A DNA stretch of 64,000 bases from Candidatus Peregrinibacteria bacterium Greene0416_19 (lineage in GTDB: Bacteria; Patescibacteriota; Gracilibacteria; Peribacterales; Peribacteraceae). A program made the translations under genes and the position numbers. The notes under the pieces are model-generated. The model was not told the origin of the DNA and did not search any database. It worked only from the letters and a program-made list of their open reading frames with translations. The DNA is taken from the NCBI GenBank assembly GCA_007375735.1, contig VMEW01000003.1, positions 1-64,000 of the forward strand, read 5' to 3'. Shown here piece after piece: positions 25,561-35,874 of the stretch (position 1 is its first letter; each line of letters starts with the position of its first letter).

Positions 25561-26160
25561 TTACGACAATTGTTGCCTGACGAAGGAAAGAATCCTCGCT
25601 GCCGATCGGGCGGGCTCATCGGATGTGTCCACCACATGGATCGTCGGGTCTTCTTGGGCCAACAGCGTATACGCGGCGTGCACTTTTTCCTGCATCAACC
25701 GTTGTTCGAAGAGATCCTTCGAGGAGCGCTCACTCAATCGCTCAAGACAGACATCGAGGGGCGGGAGGGTGAAGATGGTCACGTTCGGTGTCGGAAAGGC
25801 GGCGTTGATTTCCTGAAGTTGCTGGATATCAGCGCCGCTCGCCATGCCATAGGCGATGGTCGAGAACGTGTAACGGTCGCAAATGACGATCTTCCCGTTA
25901 TCCAGTGCCGGCTGAATCGTGCCGCGAACATGCTCCGCGCGGTCGTCGCAGAAGAGGATCTGCAATTGTTCAGCGTCGATGACCTCGTTGGATTTCCCTT
26001 CCAAAAAATCCCGGATCCGATGTGCGACCGGACCATCAGTCGGTTCAGAAGTGAGCGCAACTTTCCGAGCTTCGGACCGCAGGCTGTCGGCCAGAAGCCG
26101 TGCATGCGTCGTAGTGCCTGAGCCATCCGGGCCGTCGATGACGATGAAGAAGCCGGGCAT
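25561..26160 (-). CDS. tmk: Thymidylate kinase
   Basis: About 199 residues. It phosphorylates dTMP to dTDP. P-loop GPDGSGTTTHA, the DRY motif in VICDRYTFSTIAYGMASGAD, and a lid/base segment LSERSSKDLFEQR. The start at 26160 is preferred over the ATG at 26220 because the family begins right at FFIVIDGPDGSG and because TATACACT ends 6 nt before it (leaderless). Confidence 0.93.
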   Translation of the reverse strand: MPGFFIVIDGPDGSGTTTHARLLADSLRSEARKVALTSEPTDGPVAHRIRDFLEGKSNEVIDAEQLQILFCDDRAEHVRGTIQPALDNGKIVICDRYTFSTIAYGMASGADIQQLQEINAAFPTPNVTIFTLPPLDVCLERLSERSSKDLFEQRLMQEKVHAAYTLLAQEDPTIHVVDTSDEPARSAARILSFVRQQLS

Positions 26161-26241
26161 GTGCCCAGTGTATACTGCCGGCCGTCCGGTATGGAACTTC
26201 TCCGCGATCATGGTGCTCATCGACGCTGCGAGGAATCGCGC

Positions 26242-28053
26242 CTAGATCTGACTGCTCTGGCGACAGGAGGACGGGGGATCGGCCCTGGCACCCACAACCT
26301 CCCCGCTGCCCCAAAGCCCGAAGCTCGAACGTGACACGAATGCGTATTCATACTCATAGAACCGTTGCCACTCCCTCTCACTCGTCTCGATGCCGCGGTG
26401 GCTCTGGTATTCCGAGATCGACCGCGCAAGACAGTCGAGCTGCGTGTTGAAGAGGAGGCGATCTGATCCCTCCATGCCCTGAAAAGCGGCACGCTCGCTC
26501 ACGATTGCGTCCCGCCAGTCAGCCGCGCGGTATTTTGCCAGGGTCCTGTTCCGCTCGGCCGAGAGTTCCTGCACTGCCAGCTTGACGTCAACCAGCCGGT
26601 TTTTTTCCGCGTCAGTGAGTACATCTTTCGCGCGGATCGATTCATAGAAATCGATGGATTCGACAAGCACTCGTTTCCATCCGTCATAGGCGTCGGCGGA
26701 GAGCAGGCTGATGTAGTACACGTCCGTCGGCTGGTTGCGCGGGGGCGTCGCTGCCGCAATGTACGCATCCATATTGAAGACGTTCAAGCTCACGAACACC
26801 GCGGCGCTCAAGACCACGGCGCCGCTGAGGAAGAGCTTTTCCAGCATCCGACGCCACGTTCCGAATAGGAGCAAGAGGATCAGGATGCCTGCCAGCCAGG
26901 CGAGGAAGATGCAGCCGATGATCCGCACCCGCGTGATCCCGTACATCTCCACGTACATCCAGTCGCGCTTGAGAGCCGAGACGAGCATGAGGCCGAGCTC
27001 GAGGATGAGGAATGCGTTGAGGATAGCGAGCGCCCGCTCTTGATCGTTCTTCCCCACGATCCGCTGCTTGAGGACGATGGCGTAGCAGAGCATGGAGCCG
27101 AAGAATATGGTGATGAGAAGTTGCACGAAACCGTCGCGGACGTAGTCCGAGTAGGTGATGCCGAGCGACTGGAAATCACTGTGGGATCCGAAGAGATACT
27201 TCGCCTGTATGAAGAGGAAGAGACCGAAGAGCACGGCAATGGCGGCGCCCGGCACGAAGACCTCTGTGAATCCCAACACCCGGAATTGCGGCGCGCCCTC
27301 CTGCACACGCTGCGGCAACCTGAGCGTGAGGAGGAACGTGAGGATGATGAGGACGAGGACCGAGAACAGCGTGCGCAGCAGCGCCTCCTCGCGGATGCGT
27401 CTGACCATTTGCTCGAAGATCGGGTCGGCCGAGGACAGCAGGTAGGCGAAGAAGAGGAGCAGAGCCAGCGTGATGATCGCGGTGCGCAGGACGAGGAAAA
27501 ACGTGCGGCTCCGCTTCTCCCTCGCCGACCCGGTCGCTGCCCTCTCCAGCACTTTCATGTGGATGAGCGGCTGGCGGGAGATCTCCCACAGCATCTTCAG
27601 GATCCACAGCGCGCTCCATTTGAGCGCTTCCACGCTCCGTAGGAACACGAGTGCGGAGAAGCAGAGGAGGAACGTGATGGCGTTGACCCATTGCGCGAAA
27701 CCATTCGCCCGCCACCCGAAGAACGCGCCGGCCAGGATGCCGGTGAGCGTGAGAAATTGGATCAGCAGTGTGCGCCTTAGCGGCTCCAGGCACAGGTATG
27801 TCGCGACCATGACGGATCCGCAGAAGAGTCCCCAGCCGATCCCGAAGGATGGTGTGTAGGCAAACAGATTAAAACCCAGCACGGCGATGCCCGCCGCCCA
27901 CGGGAATAAGTCGGGGAACCGCGCTTCCGATTCCTCCACCCGCTTGATCACCCCCGGGCGCCTCGTGACGATCAGGTAGATGAGCAGGGCGATCAGGAGC
28001 GCCGGGAGCGAGATGATGAGCAGCGGAAACAGGAACATGAAGAAGGTATCCAT
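26242..28053 (-). CDS. Large multi-pass membrane protein (DUF4173/DUF4153-like)
   Basis: 603 residues from ATG 28053 with about 12 TM helices, starting FMFLFPLLIISLPALLIALL, and a C-terminal region of about 140 residues (NVFNMDAYIAAATPPRNQPT, then TDVYYISLLSADAYDGWKRV). The layout matches DUF4173/DUF4153 proteins of unknown function. TACCAT lies 9 nt upstream of the start. The longer ORF upstream of 28053 runs into the groEL 3' end and is not needed. It lies between groEL and tmk on the same strand, and tmk has its own promoter. Confidence 0.7.
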   Translation of the reverse strand: MDTFFMFLFPLLIISLPALLIALLIYLIVTRRPGVIKRVEESEARFPDLFPWAAGIAVLGFNLFAYTPSFGIGWGLFCGSVMVATYLCLEPLRRTLLIQFLTLTGILAGAFFGWRANGFAQWVNAITFLLCFSALVFLRSVEALKWSALWILKMLWEISRQPLIHMKVLERAATGSAREKRSRTFFLVLRTAIITLALLLFFAYLLSSADPIFEQMVRRIREEALLRTLFSVLVLIILTFLLTLRLPQRVQEGAPQFRVLGFTEVFVPGAAIAVLFGLFLFIQAKYLFGSHSDFQSLGITYSDYVRDGFVQLLITIFFGSMLCYAIVLKQRIVGKNDQERALAILNAFLILELGLMLVSALKRDWMYVEMYGITRVRIIGCIFLAWLAGILILLLLFGTWRRMLEKLFLSGAVVLSAAVFVSLNVFNMDAYIAAATPPRNQPTDVYYISLLSADAYDGWKRVLVESIDFYESIRAKDVLTDAEKNRLVDVKLAVQELSAERNRTLAKYRAADWRDAIVSERAAFQGMEGSDRLLFNTQLDCLARSISEYQSHRGIETSEREWQRFYEYEYAFVSRSSFGLWGSGEVVGARADPPSSCRQSSQI

Positions 28054-28171
28054 AGATTTCCCATGGTAGGGTGAGCGTGCAATCTGCACAAACGATATGA
28101 CTATCTTCTTCCATGTAGTCGAAAGAGGGATGAGCGCGGGAAGCACCCATCCCATCTCTTTGAGCCATTGA

Positions 28172-29812
<1,641 letters not shown>

Positions 29813-29822
29813 AACCGGATGG

Positions 29823-29910
29823 GGAATGGAGAATGGAGAATGGAGAATGGAGAATGAAGAGTTACAGATTACGAATTACGAATGACGAATGACGAATTAC
29901 GAATTACGAT
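29823..29910. repeat. Simple repeats between groES and groEL
   Basis: GAATGGA repeated about four times (29824-29855), then ATTACGA / ATGACGA units alternating (29868-29908). The array runs into the groES stop codon region. Similar AATTGAG/AATTGCG runs lie upstream of purF and on both sides of the second M23 gene. Confidence 0.8.
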
Positions 29911-30248
29911 TCGATCACTCCAAGAACAGAATCCAGGTGGAGGACCTTCACTTCGATATCCTTGCCGGACGTGTCCTTGAGCTTCACATCGTCCCCCGCG
30001 TACTTGCCGAAGAGGACGCGGTCGCCGACTTTCAGGAAGCTCGCCGGGTTGGCGCAATCCTTTCCAACTCCGCCTTTCCCCAGTGCGAGCACCACTCCTT
30101 CCTGCGGTTTCTCGCCGGAGGCGGTGTCCGGAATGACGATGCCGGAGGCGGTCGTCTGCTCCTTCTCGACGGGATGCACGACGACGCGGTCACCGATCGG
30201 GCGGATCCTGACCGCAAGTTTGACGGGATGGAGCTTGGCAGTGGCCAT
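29904..30248 (-). CDS. groES: Co-chaperonin GroES
   Basis: 114 residues. Motifs IRPIGDRVVVHPVEKE, ASGIVIPDTASGEKP, VGDRVLFGKYAGDDVKL and VLHLDSVLGVIE are all standard; the mobile loop lies around TTASGIVIPD. The N-terminus has about 12 extra residues. TACAAT abuts the ATG directly and is probably not the used -10; a CIRCE-overlapped promoter lies about 125 nt upstream. Confidence 0.97.
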   Translation of the reverse strand: MATAKLHPVKLAVRIRPIGDRVVVHPVEKEQTTASGIVIPDTASGEKPQEGVVLALGKGGVGKDCANPASFLKVGDRVLFGKYAGDDVKLKDTSGKDIEVKVLHLDSVLGVIES

Positions 30249-30361
30249 ATTGTAGAGGAGGGAAAGAAATGGTGGGGCCGAACGTGTCGGCCGTAGCCTT
30301 CCACCGTTGAGTCTGTATTCGAGCCACGCGCGGTTGCTCTGAAGTCGCGGGCGAAGGCTGA

Positions 30362-30388
30362 TTAGCAGTCGTAATTCTAGAGTGATAA
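30362..30388 (-). promoter_or_regulatory. CIRCE-like operator upstream of groES
   Basis: On the - strand TTATCACTC-N9-GACTGCTAA, one mismatch per arm from the HrcA operator TTAGCACTC-N9-GAGTGCTAA. It overlaps the -10 of the promoter at 30374-30401. hrcA is not in the window. Confidence 0.75.
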
Positions 30389-30401
30389 TTTCTGAAGTCA
30401 A
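30374..30401 (-). promoter_or_regulatory. groESL promoter
   Basis: TTGACT (30401-30396), 16-bp spacer, TAGAAT (30379-30374). The -10 lies in the CIRCE spacer and left arm, the expected geometry for HrcA repression of a heat-shock operon. The leader is about 120 nt. Confidence 0.7.
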
Positions 30402-30450
30402 GGCTCGAGTCCTCTACGATCCATGTTCGTGAAGTCAGATGATCTGAGGG

Positions 30451-31038
30451 TCATCCGCCGCTCTGCCACGTTCGGATCGCAGGGACGGGATAGAGGAGCA
30501 TGAGGATATTCAGTGTCAGGTTGTCGCGATAGAAAACCAGCATGAGGAGCTCGGTCGTAATGACGATCGCGAGCGTCCATTGCCAGCGGAGCTTCCATGC
30601 CAGCCAGAAGCCGAGCATCATGAAGAGGACGTCGCCGGTCGAGTTCAGGATGCTGTCGCCGGTGTAGTCGAGCGAGGCGGTGACCGAGCGGTAGCGGTTG
30701 ATGATGAGGAGGGAGTTCTCCAGAAGTTCCCAGCCGACCTCGATCATCAGAGCGATCAGGAAGCGGTAGTCCAGGCGGAGCCTGCGGGCGGCGAACGCGA
30801 GGATGGCGAAGAAAATGATGCCGTGCAGCACATGCGACGTGGAGTACGGGTCGCCCAGGTGCTGCGATGTCTGGCTGCTCCAAGCACTCCACGTCCACAG
30901 GCCAACGCCGCACTTGCAGACGGGGATGCGGCCCATCAAGTGGAGAGCGATGACGAAGAGGATCAGGATGACGATGGCCGCGATGGCGCTTCTCCTCACT
31001 GTTGCACGTGAAGCGGCAGGAGCAGTCGTGACGGGCAT
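30451..31038 (-). CDS. DUF2585 (UPF0314-like) membrane protein
   Basis: 195 residues with about five TM helices. The family signature is clear: GRIPVCKCGVGLWTW, then QTSQHLGDPYSTSHVLHGIIFF, then EVGWELLENSLLIINRYR and LDYTGDSILNSTGDVLFM. Conserved His, Glu and Asp in TM segments suggest a membrane enzyme, but none is established. TACAAT (31050-31045) ends 6 nt before the ATG, so the mRNA is probably leaderless. Confidence 0.8.
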   Translation of the reverse strand: MPVTTAPAASRATVRRSAIAAIVILILFVIALHLMGRIPVCKCGVGLWTWSAWSSQTSQHLGDPYSTSHVLHGIIFFAILAFAARRLRLDYRFLIALMIEVGWELLENSLLIINRYRSVTASLDYTGDSILNSTGDVLFMMLGFWLAWKLRWQWTLAIVITTELLMLVFYRDNLTLNILMLLYPVPAIRTWQSGG

Positions 31039-31139
31039 GACGACATTGTACGGTCCTTTCTGACCGGCCGATACGTTCAGCGCCGGGTCGTTTCGTGTCT
31101 GAATGTGCGGTCGCCTGCCTGTAAAGAAGAAGTGGTATG

Positions 31140-33716
31140 TCAGTGCCCGCTCATCATGGTGCGCAGGAGCTTCTTCAGAATCCCCCCGTGACGGTAGATG
31201 AGCACTTCCGTGGGGTTATCGACGCGCGCGGTCATCACGCAGGATGTTGAGCTTCCCGTATCCGGATCGGTCACTGTGACGGTGATGTCGTGTCCCGGCT
31301 GAAGGTCATTGTCGAGGCCGGTGATGTCGAAGACTTCGGTTCCTTTCCATCCGAGGGATCTCGCACTCTGTCCTTCCTTGAACTGCAGCGGCAGAACGCC
31401 CATGCCGACAAGGTTGCTCCGGTGGATGCGCTCGAAGCTCTCGGCCAGCACCGCTTTCACGCCCAGCAGCAGCGTGCCCTTGGCGGCCCAGTCACGTGAC
31501 GAGCCGGTACCGTACTCTTTCCCGGCGATGACGATGGTGGGTATTCCTTCCTGCTTGTAGAGCTTGGCCGCATCGTAGACCGGTAATGGGGCGCCGCTCG
31601 GCAGGTGCACCGTGACTCCTCCCTCCCTTTGCGGCGTGAGCGCATTACGGATGCGCAGACTGGCGAAGGTGCCGCGTTCCATCACACGGTCGTTCCCCCT
31701 GCGGGCTCCGTAGGTGTTGAAAGCGGATGGCTGTATGTTCAGTCCCTGTAAGTATGTGCCGGCGGGGGTGTGAGGGGGGATGTTGCCGGCAGGGGAGATG
31801 TGGTCGGTCGTTACCTGGTCGCCGAGCAGGAGCAGGGCCCGTGCCCCCGCGATGTTCCAGATGTCCGGTACCGTGGAGTCGAGGTCATCGAAGAAGGGTG
31901 GGCGCTGGATATACGTGTTCGTCTCATCCCAGGGGTACAGGCTGCTCTCGCCGACATCGAGTGCGTTCCATTGCGGGGACCCGTCGTAGAGTGTCGCGTA
32001 CGCCTGCGTGAACCTGTCCGGGGTCACCACCCGCTCCATCGTCCGCTGTACTTCTTCCTGTGACGGCCAGATGTCCCGCAGGAAGACCGGGGATCCCTGC
32101 CGATCCGTTCCGATCGGTGTCTGGAGCAGATCGTCCGCGATGTCACCCTTCAGCGCGTAGGCGACGACGAGGGGTGGGGATGCAAGGTAGTTGGCGGCGA
32201 CCGAGTGATGAACGCGCCCGGCGAAGTTGCGGTTGCCGCTCAGCACCGCTGTTCCGACGATGTCCCCCTCCTTCAAGCCCTTCTCCACATACGCCGGCAG
32301 AGGGCCGCTGTTGCCGATGCAAGTGGTGCAGCCGTACCCGACGACGTGGAAATTCAGCTGCTCGAGGAACGACAGCAGGCCGGCCTCCCGCAAATAGTCG
32401 GTCACGGTGCGCGAGCCGGGGGCCAGACTCGTCTTGACGTGCGGCGGAACGGTCAGCCCCCTCTCCACCGCTTTCTTCGCCAGAAGACCGGCGGCAATCA
32501 TCACCGATGGGTTGGAGGTGTTGGTGCAGCTCGTGATGGCCGCGATGACGATGGATCCATCCTTCAGGACGATCTGCTCCCCATCACGCTCCACTGTGAC
32601 GGTCTTCGGCGCCGCCTCCGTCGACTCCGGGCTGCGAGGCAGCCGCCGCTTTTCGTCTAATAAAAATTTGTTCCACGTGCGGGGGAGATCCGCGAGCGAT
32701 ACCCGTTTGGAGGGATGATCCGGCCCCGCCACACTCGCCTGCACCGCGGACAGATTGATGGATACGCCATCCGTGAATCGTGGCACTGTCTCATCCCGGA
32801 AGAGCGCCTGTTCTTTTGCATAGCGCTCCACCAAATCGATGTGCGACGGCGAACGCCCCGTGAGTCGCAGGTAGCGCAGCGTCTGGTCGTCGATGGGGAA
32901 GAACCCCACGGTCGCGCCGTACTCCGGCGCCATGTTTGCGATCGTGGCGCGGTCCGCGAGCGGGATCGACCGCAGGGCAGCGCCGTAGAATTCGACGAAT
33001 TTTCCCACCACGTTCTCCTGTCGCAACGTCTCCGTGACGGTCAGGACCAGGTCGGTCGCGGTCGTCCCCTCCGGGAGTTCGCCCCGGAGCTCGACGCCGA
33101 TGACCTCCGGCATCAGCATGGACATGCGCTGGCCGAGCAGCGCCGCCTCCGCCTCGATGCCGCCCACGCCCCATCCCAGCACGCCCATGCCGTTGATCAT
33201 GGTCGTGTGACTGTCGGTGCCGACGAGCGTGTCCGGCATGACTATCCTCGTTCCATTCTCGCTGCGCACCGTCACCACGTCCGCCAAGTGTTCCATGTTG
33301 ACCTGGTGCACGATGCCCATCCCGGGGGGCACCACGCGCACGTTCGTGAACGCCTTTGCCGCCCACTTCAAAAACTCATACCGCTGGCGGTTCCGCTGGA
33401 ATTCCAGATCCGTATTCACCTGGAGCGCGCCGGCTGTCCCCGCGTTGTCCACCTGCACGGAGTGATCGATGACGAGGTCCACCGGAATGGCCGGGTTGAT
33501 CCGCTCAGGGTTTCCGCCCTGCCGCGCGTACTCGTCGCGTGCCGCCGCGAGTTCGACGAAGGCAGGCACGCCCGTGAAATCCTGCATGAGGATGCGCCCG
33601 GGGCTGAACGCGATCTCCCGCCGACCCTGCTCCTCGCTGTTCCAGCGGCCGAGCGCTGTCACGTCCTCCATGGTGATGCCGTCCCCGACGTTCCGGAGGC
33701 TGTTCTCCACCAGCAC
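31140..33716 (-). CDS. acnA: Aconitate hydratase (AcnA type); N-terminal start unclear
   Basis: At least 858 residues. It isomerises citrate and isocitrate. Motifs: RILMQDFTGVPAFVELAA, IPVDLVIDHSVQVD, GTDSHTTMINGMGVLGWGVG, and the Fe-S cysteines in ITSCTNTSNPSVM and GYGCTTCIGNSGPL. The swivel domain has KEYGTGSSRDWAAKG. The only conventional start is GTG 33716, but the frame continues upstream with clearly conserved residues (YADLRKLEEGGLAAISRLPY, SIRV) to about 33806 and beyond, without ATG, GTG or TTG before a stop. Either a rare start codon (for example ATA 33806 or CTG) or an indel near 33810 is involved. No other TCA-cycle gene is in the window. Confidence 0.9.
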   Translation of the reverse strand: MLVENSLRNVGDGITMEDVTALGRWNSEEQGRREIAFSPGRILMQDFTGVPAFVELAAARDEYARQGGNPERINPAIPVDLVIDHSVQVDNAGTAGALQVNTDLEFQRNRQRYEFLKWAAKAFTNVRVVPPGMGIVHQVNMEHLADVVTVRSENGTRIVMPDTLVGTDSHTTMINGMGVLGWGVGGIEAEAALLGQRMSMLMPEVIGVELRGELPEGTTATDLVLTVTETLRQENVVGKFVEFYGAALRSIPLADRATIANMAPEYGATVGFFPIDDQTLRYLRLTGRSPSHIDLVERYAKEQALFRDETVPRFTDGVSINLSAVQASVAGPDHPSKRVSLADLPRTWNKFLLDEKRRLPRSPESTEAAPKTVTVERDGEQIVLKDGSIVIAAITSCTNTSNPSVMIAAGLLAKKAVERGLTVPPHVKTSLAPGSRTVTDYLREAGLLSFLEQLNFHVVGYGCTTCIGNSGPLPAYVEKGLKEGDIVGTAVLSGNRNFAGRVHHSVAANYLASPPLVVAYALKGDIADDLLQTPIGTDRQGSPVFLRDIWPSQEEVQRTMERVVTPDRFTQAYATLYDGSPQWNALDVGESSLYPWDETNTYIQRPPFFDDLDSTVPDIWNIAGARALLLLGDQVTTDHISPAGNIPPHTPAGTYLQGLNIQPSAFNTYGARRGNDRVMERGTFASLRIRNALTPQREGGVTVHLPSGAPLPVYDAAKLYKQEGIPTIVIAGKEYGTGSSRDWAAKGTLLLGVKAVLAESFERIHRSNLVGMGVLPLQFKEGQSARSLGWKGTEVFDITGLDNDLQPGHDITVTVTDPDTGSSTSCVMTARVDNPTEVLIYRHGGILKKLLRTMMSGH

Positions 33717-34004
33717 GCGGATGGAGTAGGGGAGACGCGAGATGGCCGCCAGGCCGCCTTCTTCCAGCTTGCGGAGATCCGCGTACTCGAGTGAACCGGA
33801 ATCTATGTGGAGCCGTGAGCGGAAATCGGGAGGCGTCGTAGGGGGTGAACGTACTACAGTACTTTGAGATGCTCAATGAAATGACGATGAATGAGCGTAT
33901 GGTGAAGAGCCACAACGTTGGATTATCAATCGCTCGTCGGCAATGATGTTGCTATGCTGCGGGTGTCCGGATCCTTTCCGTTCTCTAACTTCACCATCAT
34001 TCAA

Positions 34005-34091
34005 GCCGATGTGGCGGAATTGGTAGACGCGCACGCTTCAGGAGCGTGTATCCGCAAGGATGTGGAGGTTCGAGTCCTCTCATCGGCACCA
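34005..34091 (+). tRNA. tRNA-Leu (anticodon CAG), CCA encoded
   Basis: 87 nt including CCA. Acceptor GCCGATG pairs perfectly with CATCGGC; the anticodon loop is CTTCAGGA with CAG, the long variable arm is TATCCGCAAGGATG, and the T arm is GGTTCGAGTCC. Discriminator A. Confidence 0.95.
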
Positions 34092-34195
34092 TTCGACTCG
34101 CGCTCGCTACGCGAGCAGCTTGCTCATGGTAAACCACGAGATACATAGACGGCGAGTCGAATGACCCTGAGCGGAGCCGCAGCGGAGTCGAAGGG
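34089..34195. repeat. REPIN-like pair abutting tRNA-Leu(CAG)
   Basis: 34089-34129 starts with the tRNA CCA (CCATTCGAC...GCTCATGG) and contains the hairpin GCTCGC-TAC-GCGAGC. 34165-34195 is an inverted partner with ends CCC/GGG, preceded by GGCGAGTCGAATG. It parallels 13561-13681. Confidence 0.7.
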
Positions 34196-34236
34196 CCCAC
34201 AAAAAACAAATAAGAAATCTGGTATGCTGCCCAGCT

Positions 34237-34491
34237 ATGCCTTGGTTCGTCTACATCGCGCAAGCTCCCACTGGTAGATATTACACGGGAATCACGACTG
34301 ATCCCCAAAGACGCATTCAGGAACATAATCATGACGAAGGGGCGAAGTTCGCACATGACCAGGGGGCACTGAGGATCCTCTACACATCATCGCCAATGCC
34401 CGATCAATCATCTGCGAGAATTCGTGAAGTGCAGATCAAGGGATGGGCGAGAAAAAAGAAGGAGAAGTTGATTCGAGGAGAGTGGAAATAG
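34237..34491 (+). CDS. GIY-YIG domain protein
   Basis: 84 residues, single domain. FVYIAQAPTGRYYTGITTDPQRRIQEHN carries the family pattern (here VYI and YYTG), the catalytic Arg (RR) and the His-Asn, followed by LRILYTSSPM and a basic C-terminus KGWARKKKEKL. These small UPF0213-type proteins are predicted nucleases, and their cellular role is unclear. TATGCT (34223-34228) ends 8 nt before the ATG (leaderless). Confidence 0.88.
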   Translation: MPWFVYIAQAPTGRYYTGITTDPQRRIQEHNHDEGAKFAHDQGALRILYTSSPMPDQSSARIREVQIKGWARKKKEKLIRGEWK

Positions 34492-34514
34492 CTAAAGGGA
34501 GGCCGAGAAAAGGC

Positions 34515-34540
34515 TCTCACCTTGTGATCTCACCTTGTGA
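34515..34540 (+). repeat. 13-bp direct repeat at a -35 region
   Basis: TCTCACCTTGTGA twice in tandem, ending exactly where TTGACA starts. A position typical for an activator or repressor site. Confidence 0.6.
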
Positions 34541-34569
34541 TTGACATATTCGAAATATATTGATATTAT
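34541..34569 (+). promoter_or_regulatory. Strong sigma-70 promoter
   Basis: TTGACA (34541-34546), 17-bp spacer, TATTAT (34564-34569), in an AT-rich stretch. It drives the SD-led gene at 34648 after a leader of about 70 nt. Confidence 0.75.
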
Positions 34570-34647
34570 ACAATACAGCAGGGCACATAGTGTGCTTTGT
34601 TCCTTCGTTTCACAGGCAATCCTATTTTCAATAGGGAGGACAGAATC

Positions 34648-35238
34648 GTGAAGAACGCCGAACTGAACCTGATCGTTGCGGCCATCGGTCGCGAACTGCA
34701 CGCCTACAGCGTGCTGCCTCTCGACATCGCGGCGGCGTGTGCCTACATGGCACTCACGCAGGCGGCCGTCCTGGGTAGCAAAGTCAACAAGGGCGAGCTC
34801 AAGGCGGAAGATGTGCCCACGCGCGCAGTGTCCGAGCTTATGCAACTGCTCAAGGAGGATGCCAGCACGCTTGCGATGGTGCGTCAGATCGCCACGGCCT
34901 TGCAGGGCGTCGCTAGTGCCCTCAACAAGACCACGACCTACACCGAGACGCGAGGCATCGTTCGCCTCAATGTCGGCACGGTCGAGGAGCCGAAGCAGAA
35001 GGAGTTCGCCAGGAAGGTGGATGAGAGCATCGGTGGAGGAGTGTTTCCGGCAGCAGCCGGGGATGAAGACACTGTCCGCAAGACGGATCTCGCCGCCGCG
35101 TGGTTCTGGCTGTTCCAGCAGTACCAGCTCGCTGGCGAGCGGCTCAACTGCACGGAAGCGCAGCTCGACCACTACAAGGACGTTCCCGATCGCGTCAGTG
35201 CGTGCCTGAAGGCCGTGCTGGCCGCGACCAAGCAGTAA
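34648..35238 (+). CDS. Hypothetical protein with strong ribosome-binding site
   Basis: 196 residues from GTG 34648, preceded by GGGAGGA 7 nt upstream. Soluble and mostly helical (LNLIVAAIGRELHAYSVLPL, then AACAYMALTQAAVLGS, then FARKVDESIGGGVFPAAAGD). No family recognised. It shares the promoter at 34541 and lies 44 nt before a receiver-like gene that also has an SD, so the two probably form an operon. Using SD-led translation plus a consensus promoter, this pair differs from the leaderless genes around it and may be of different origin. Confidence 0.7.
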   Translation: MKNAELNLIVAAIGRELHAYSVLPLDIAAACAYMALTQAAVLGSKVNKGELKAEDVPTRAVSELMQLLKEDASTLAMVRQIATALQGVASALNKTTTYTETRGIVRLNVGTVEEPKQKEFARKVDESIGGGVFPAAAGDEDTVRKTDLAAAWFWLFQQYQLAGERLNCTEAQLDHYKDVPDRVSACLKAVLAATKQ

Positions 35239-35282
35239 CACATGTCAGTATCCATATCAGCAACCAGAGAGGAACGTGAACC

Positions 35283-35825
35283 ATGAAGATCCTGGTCATC
35301 GACGACGCGAAGCGCAATGTGGCCTCGGCCCGTCTCACCCTCCAGGGAAATGACGTGACGACCGCGGACAGCATCCAGCGGGCGTACGACATCCTGAACG
35401 GCGTGGAGACGTTCGACGCGGTGCTCACCGACCTGTTCCTGCCCCTCGGCTCGTTCCGGGGATCGATGAACACGCGGGACTACGACCGCCCTTCGTCTGA
35501 TCTCCCCGCGGGTCTGGTCTTCGCAGTGAAGGCGGCCAACAAGGGTATCAGGACGGTGCTCTGCACGGACGCCAACCACCACACGGACTGGATCTGCGCG
35601 ATCCTCGACCTCCTCTACGGCGACGACGGCCCGAACAAGCGCATCGCCTACGTCGAGTCGCGGTGCGTCTGCATGAGGGCGGTCTGGGACGATGCCAAGC
35701 AGGAGATCGTGCCCGACGAGAAGTGGTGGGAGAAGAACGCCCCCGGCATCAAGGACTGGCTCGCGGCCATGAAGCGCTCGGAGCTGTTCCCGGAGGTCGA
35801 CGGGGACGAGAACAAGCCCCAGTAG
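35283..35825 (+). CDS. Receiver-domain-like protein
   Basis: 180 residues with SD GAGAGGA about 10 nt before the ATG. The N-terminus reads as a response-regulator receiver: KILVIDDAKRN (acidic pair), ADSIQRAYDILNG, then FDAVLTDLFLPLGSF with the phospho-acceptor Asp, and GIRTVLCTDANHH where the conserved Thr is expected. The last 60 residues (EKWWEKNAPGIKDWLAAMKR) are not a DNA-binding domain. No histidine kinase is nearby. It is preceded by the 34648 gene and followed by a terminator. Confidence 0.7.
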   Translation: MKILVIDDAKRNVASARLTLQGNDVTTADSIQRAYDILNGVETFDAVLTDLFLPLGSFRGSMNTRDYDRPSSDLPAGLVFAVKAANKGIRTVLCTDANHHTDWICAILDLLYGDDGPNKRIAYVESRCVCMRAVWDDAKQEIVPDEKWWEKNAPGIKDWLAAMKRSELFPEVDGDENKPQ

Positions 35826-35874
35826 TCAACCGAAGAACCCAAACATGAAAGGAGGTGGATTGCCAGAAACGAAG

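Noticed and set aside
30243..30254. TACAAT directly before the groES ATG as a leaderless promoter.
   Set aside because: The -10 touches the start codon, so transcription would begin inside the gene; the CIRCE-overlapped promoter is better.
30396..30425. tRNA T-arm-like sequence (GGCTCGAGTCC followed by CCA) upstream of groES.
   Set aside because: No matching acceptor, D or anticodon arms could be drawn; the region is explained by the -35 and upstream part of the groESL promoter.
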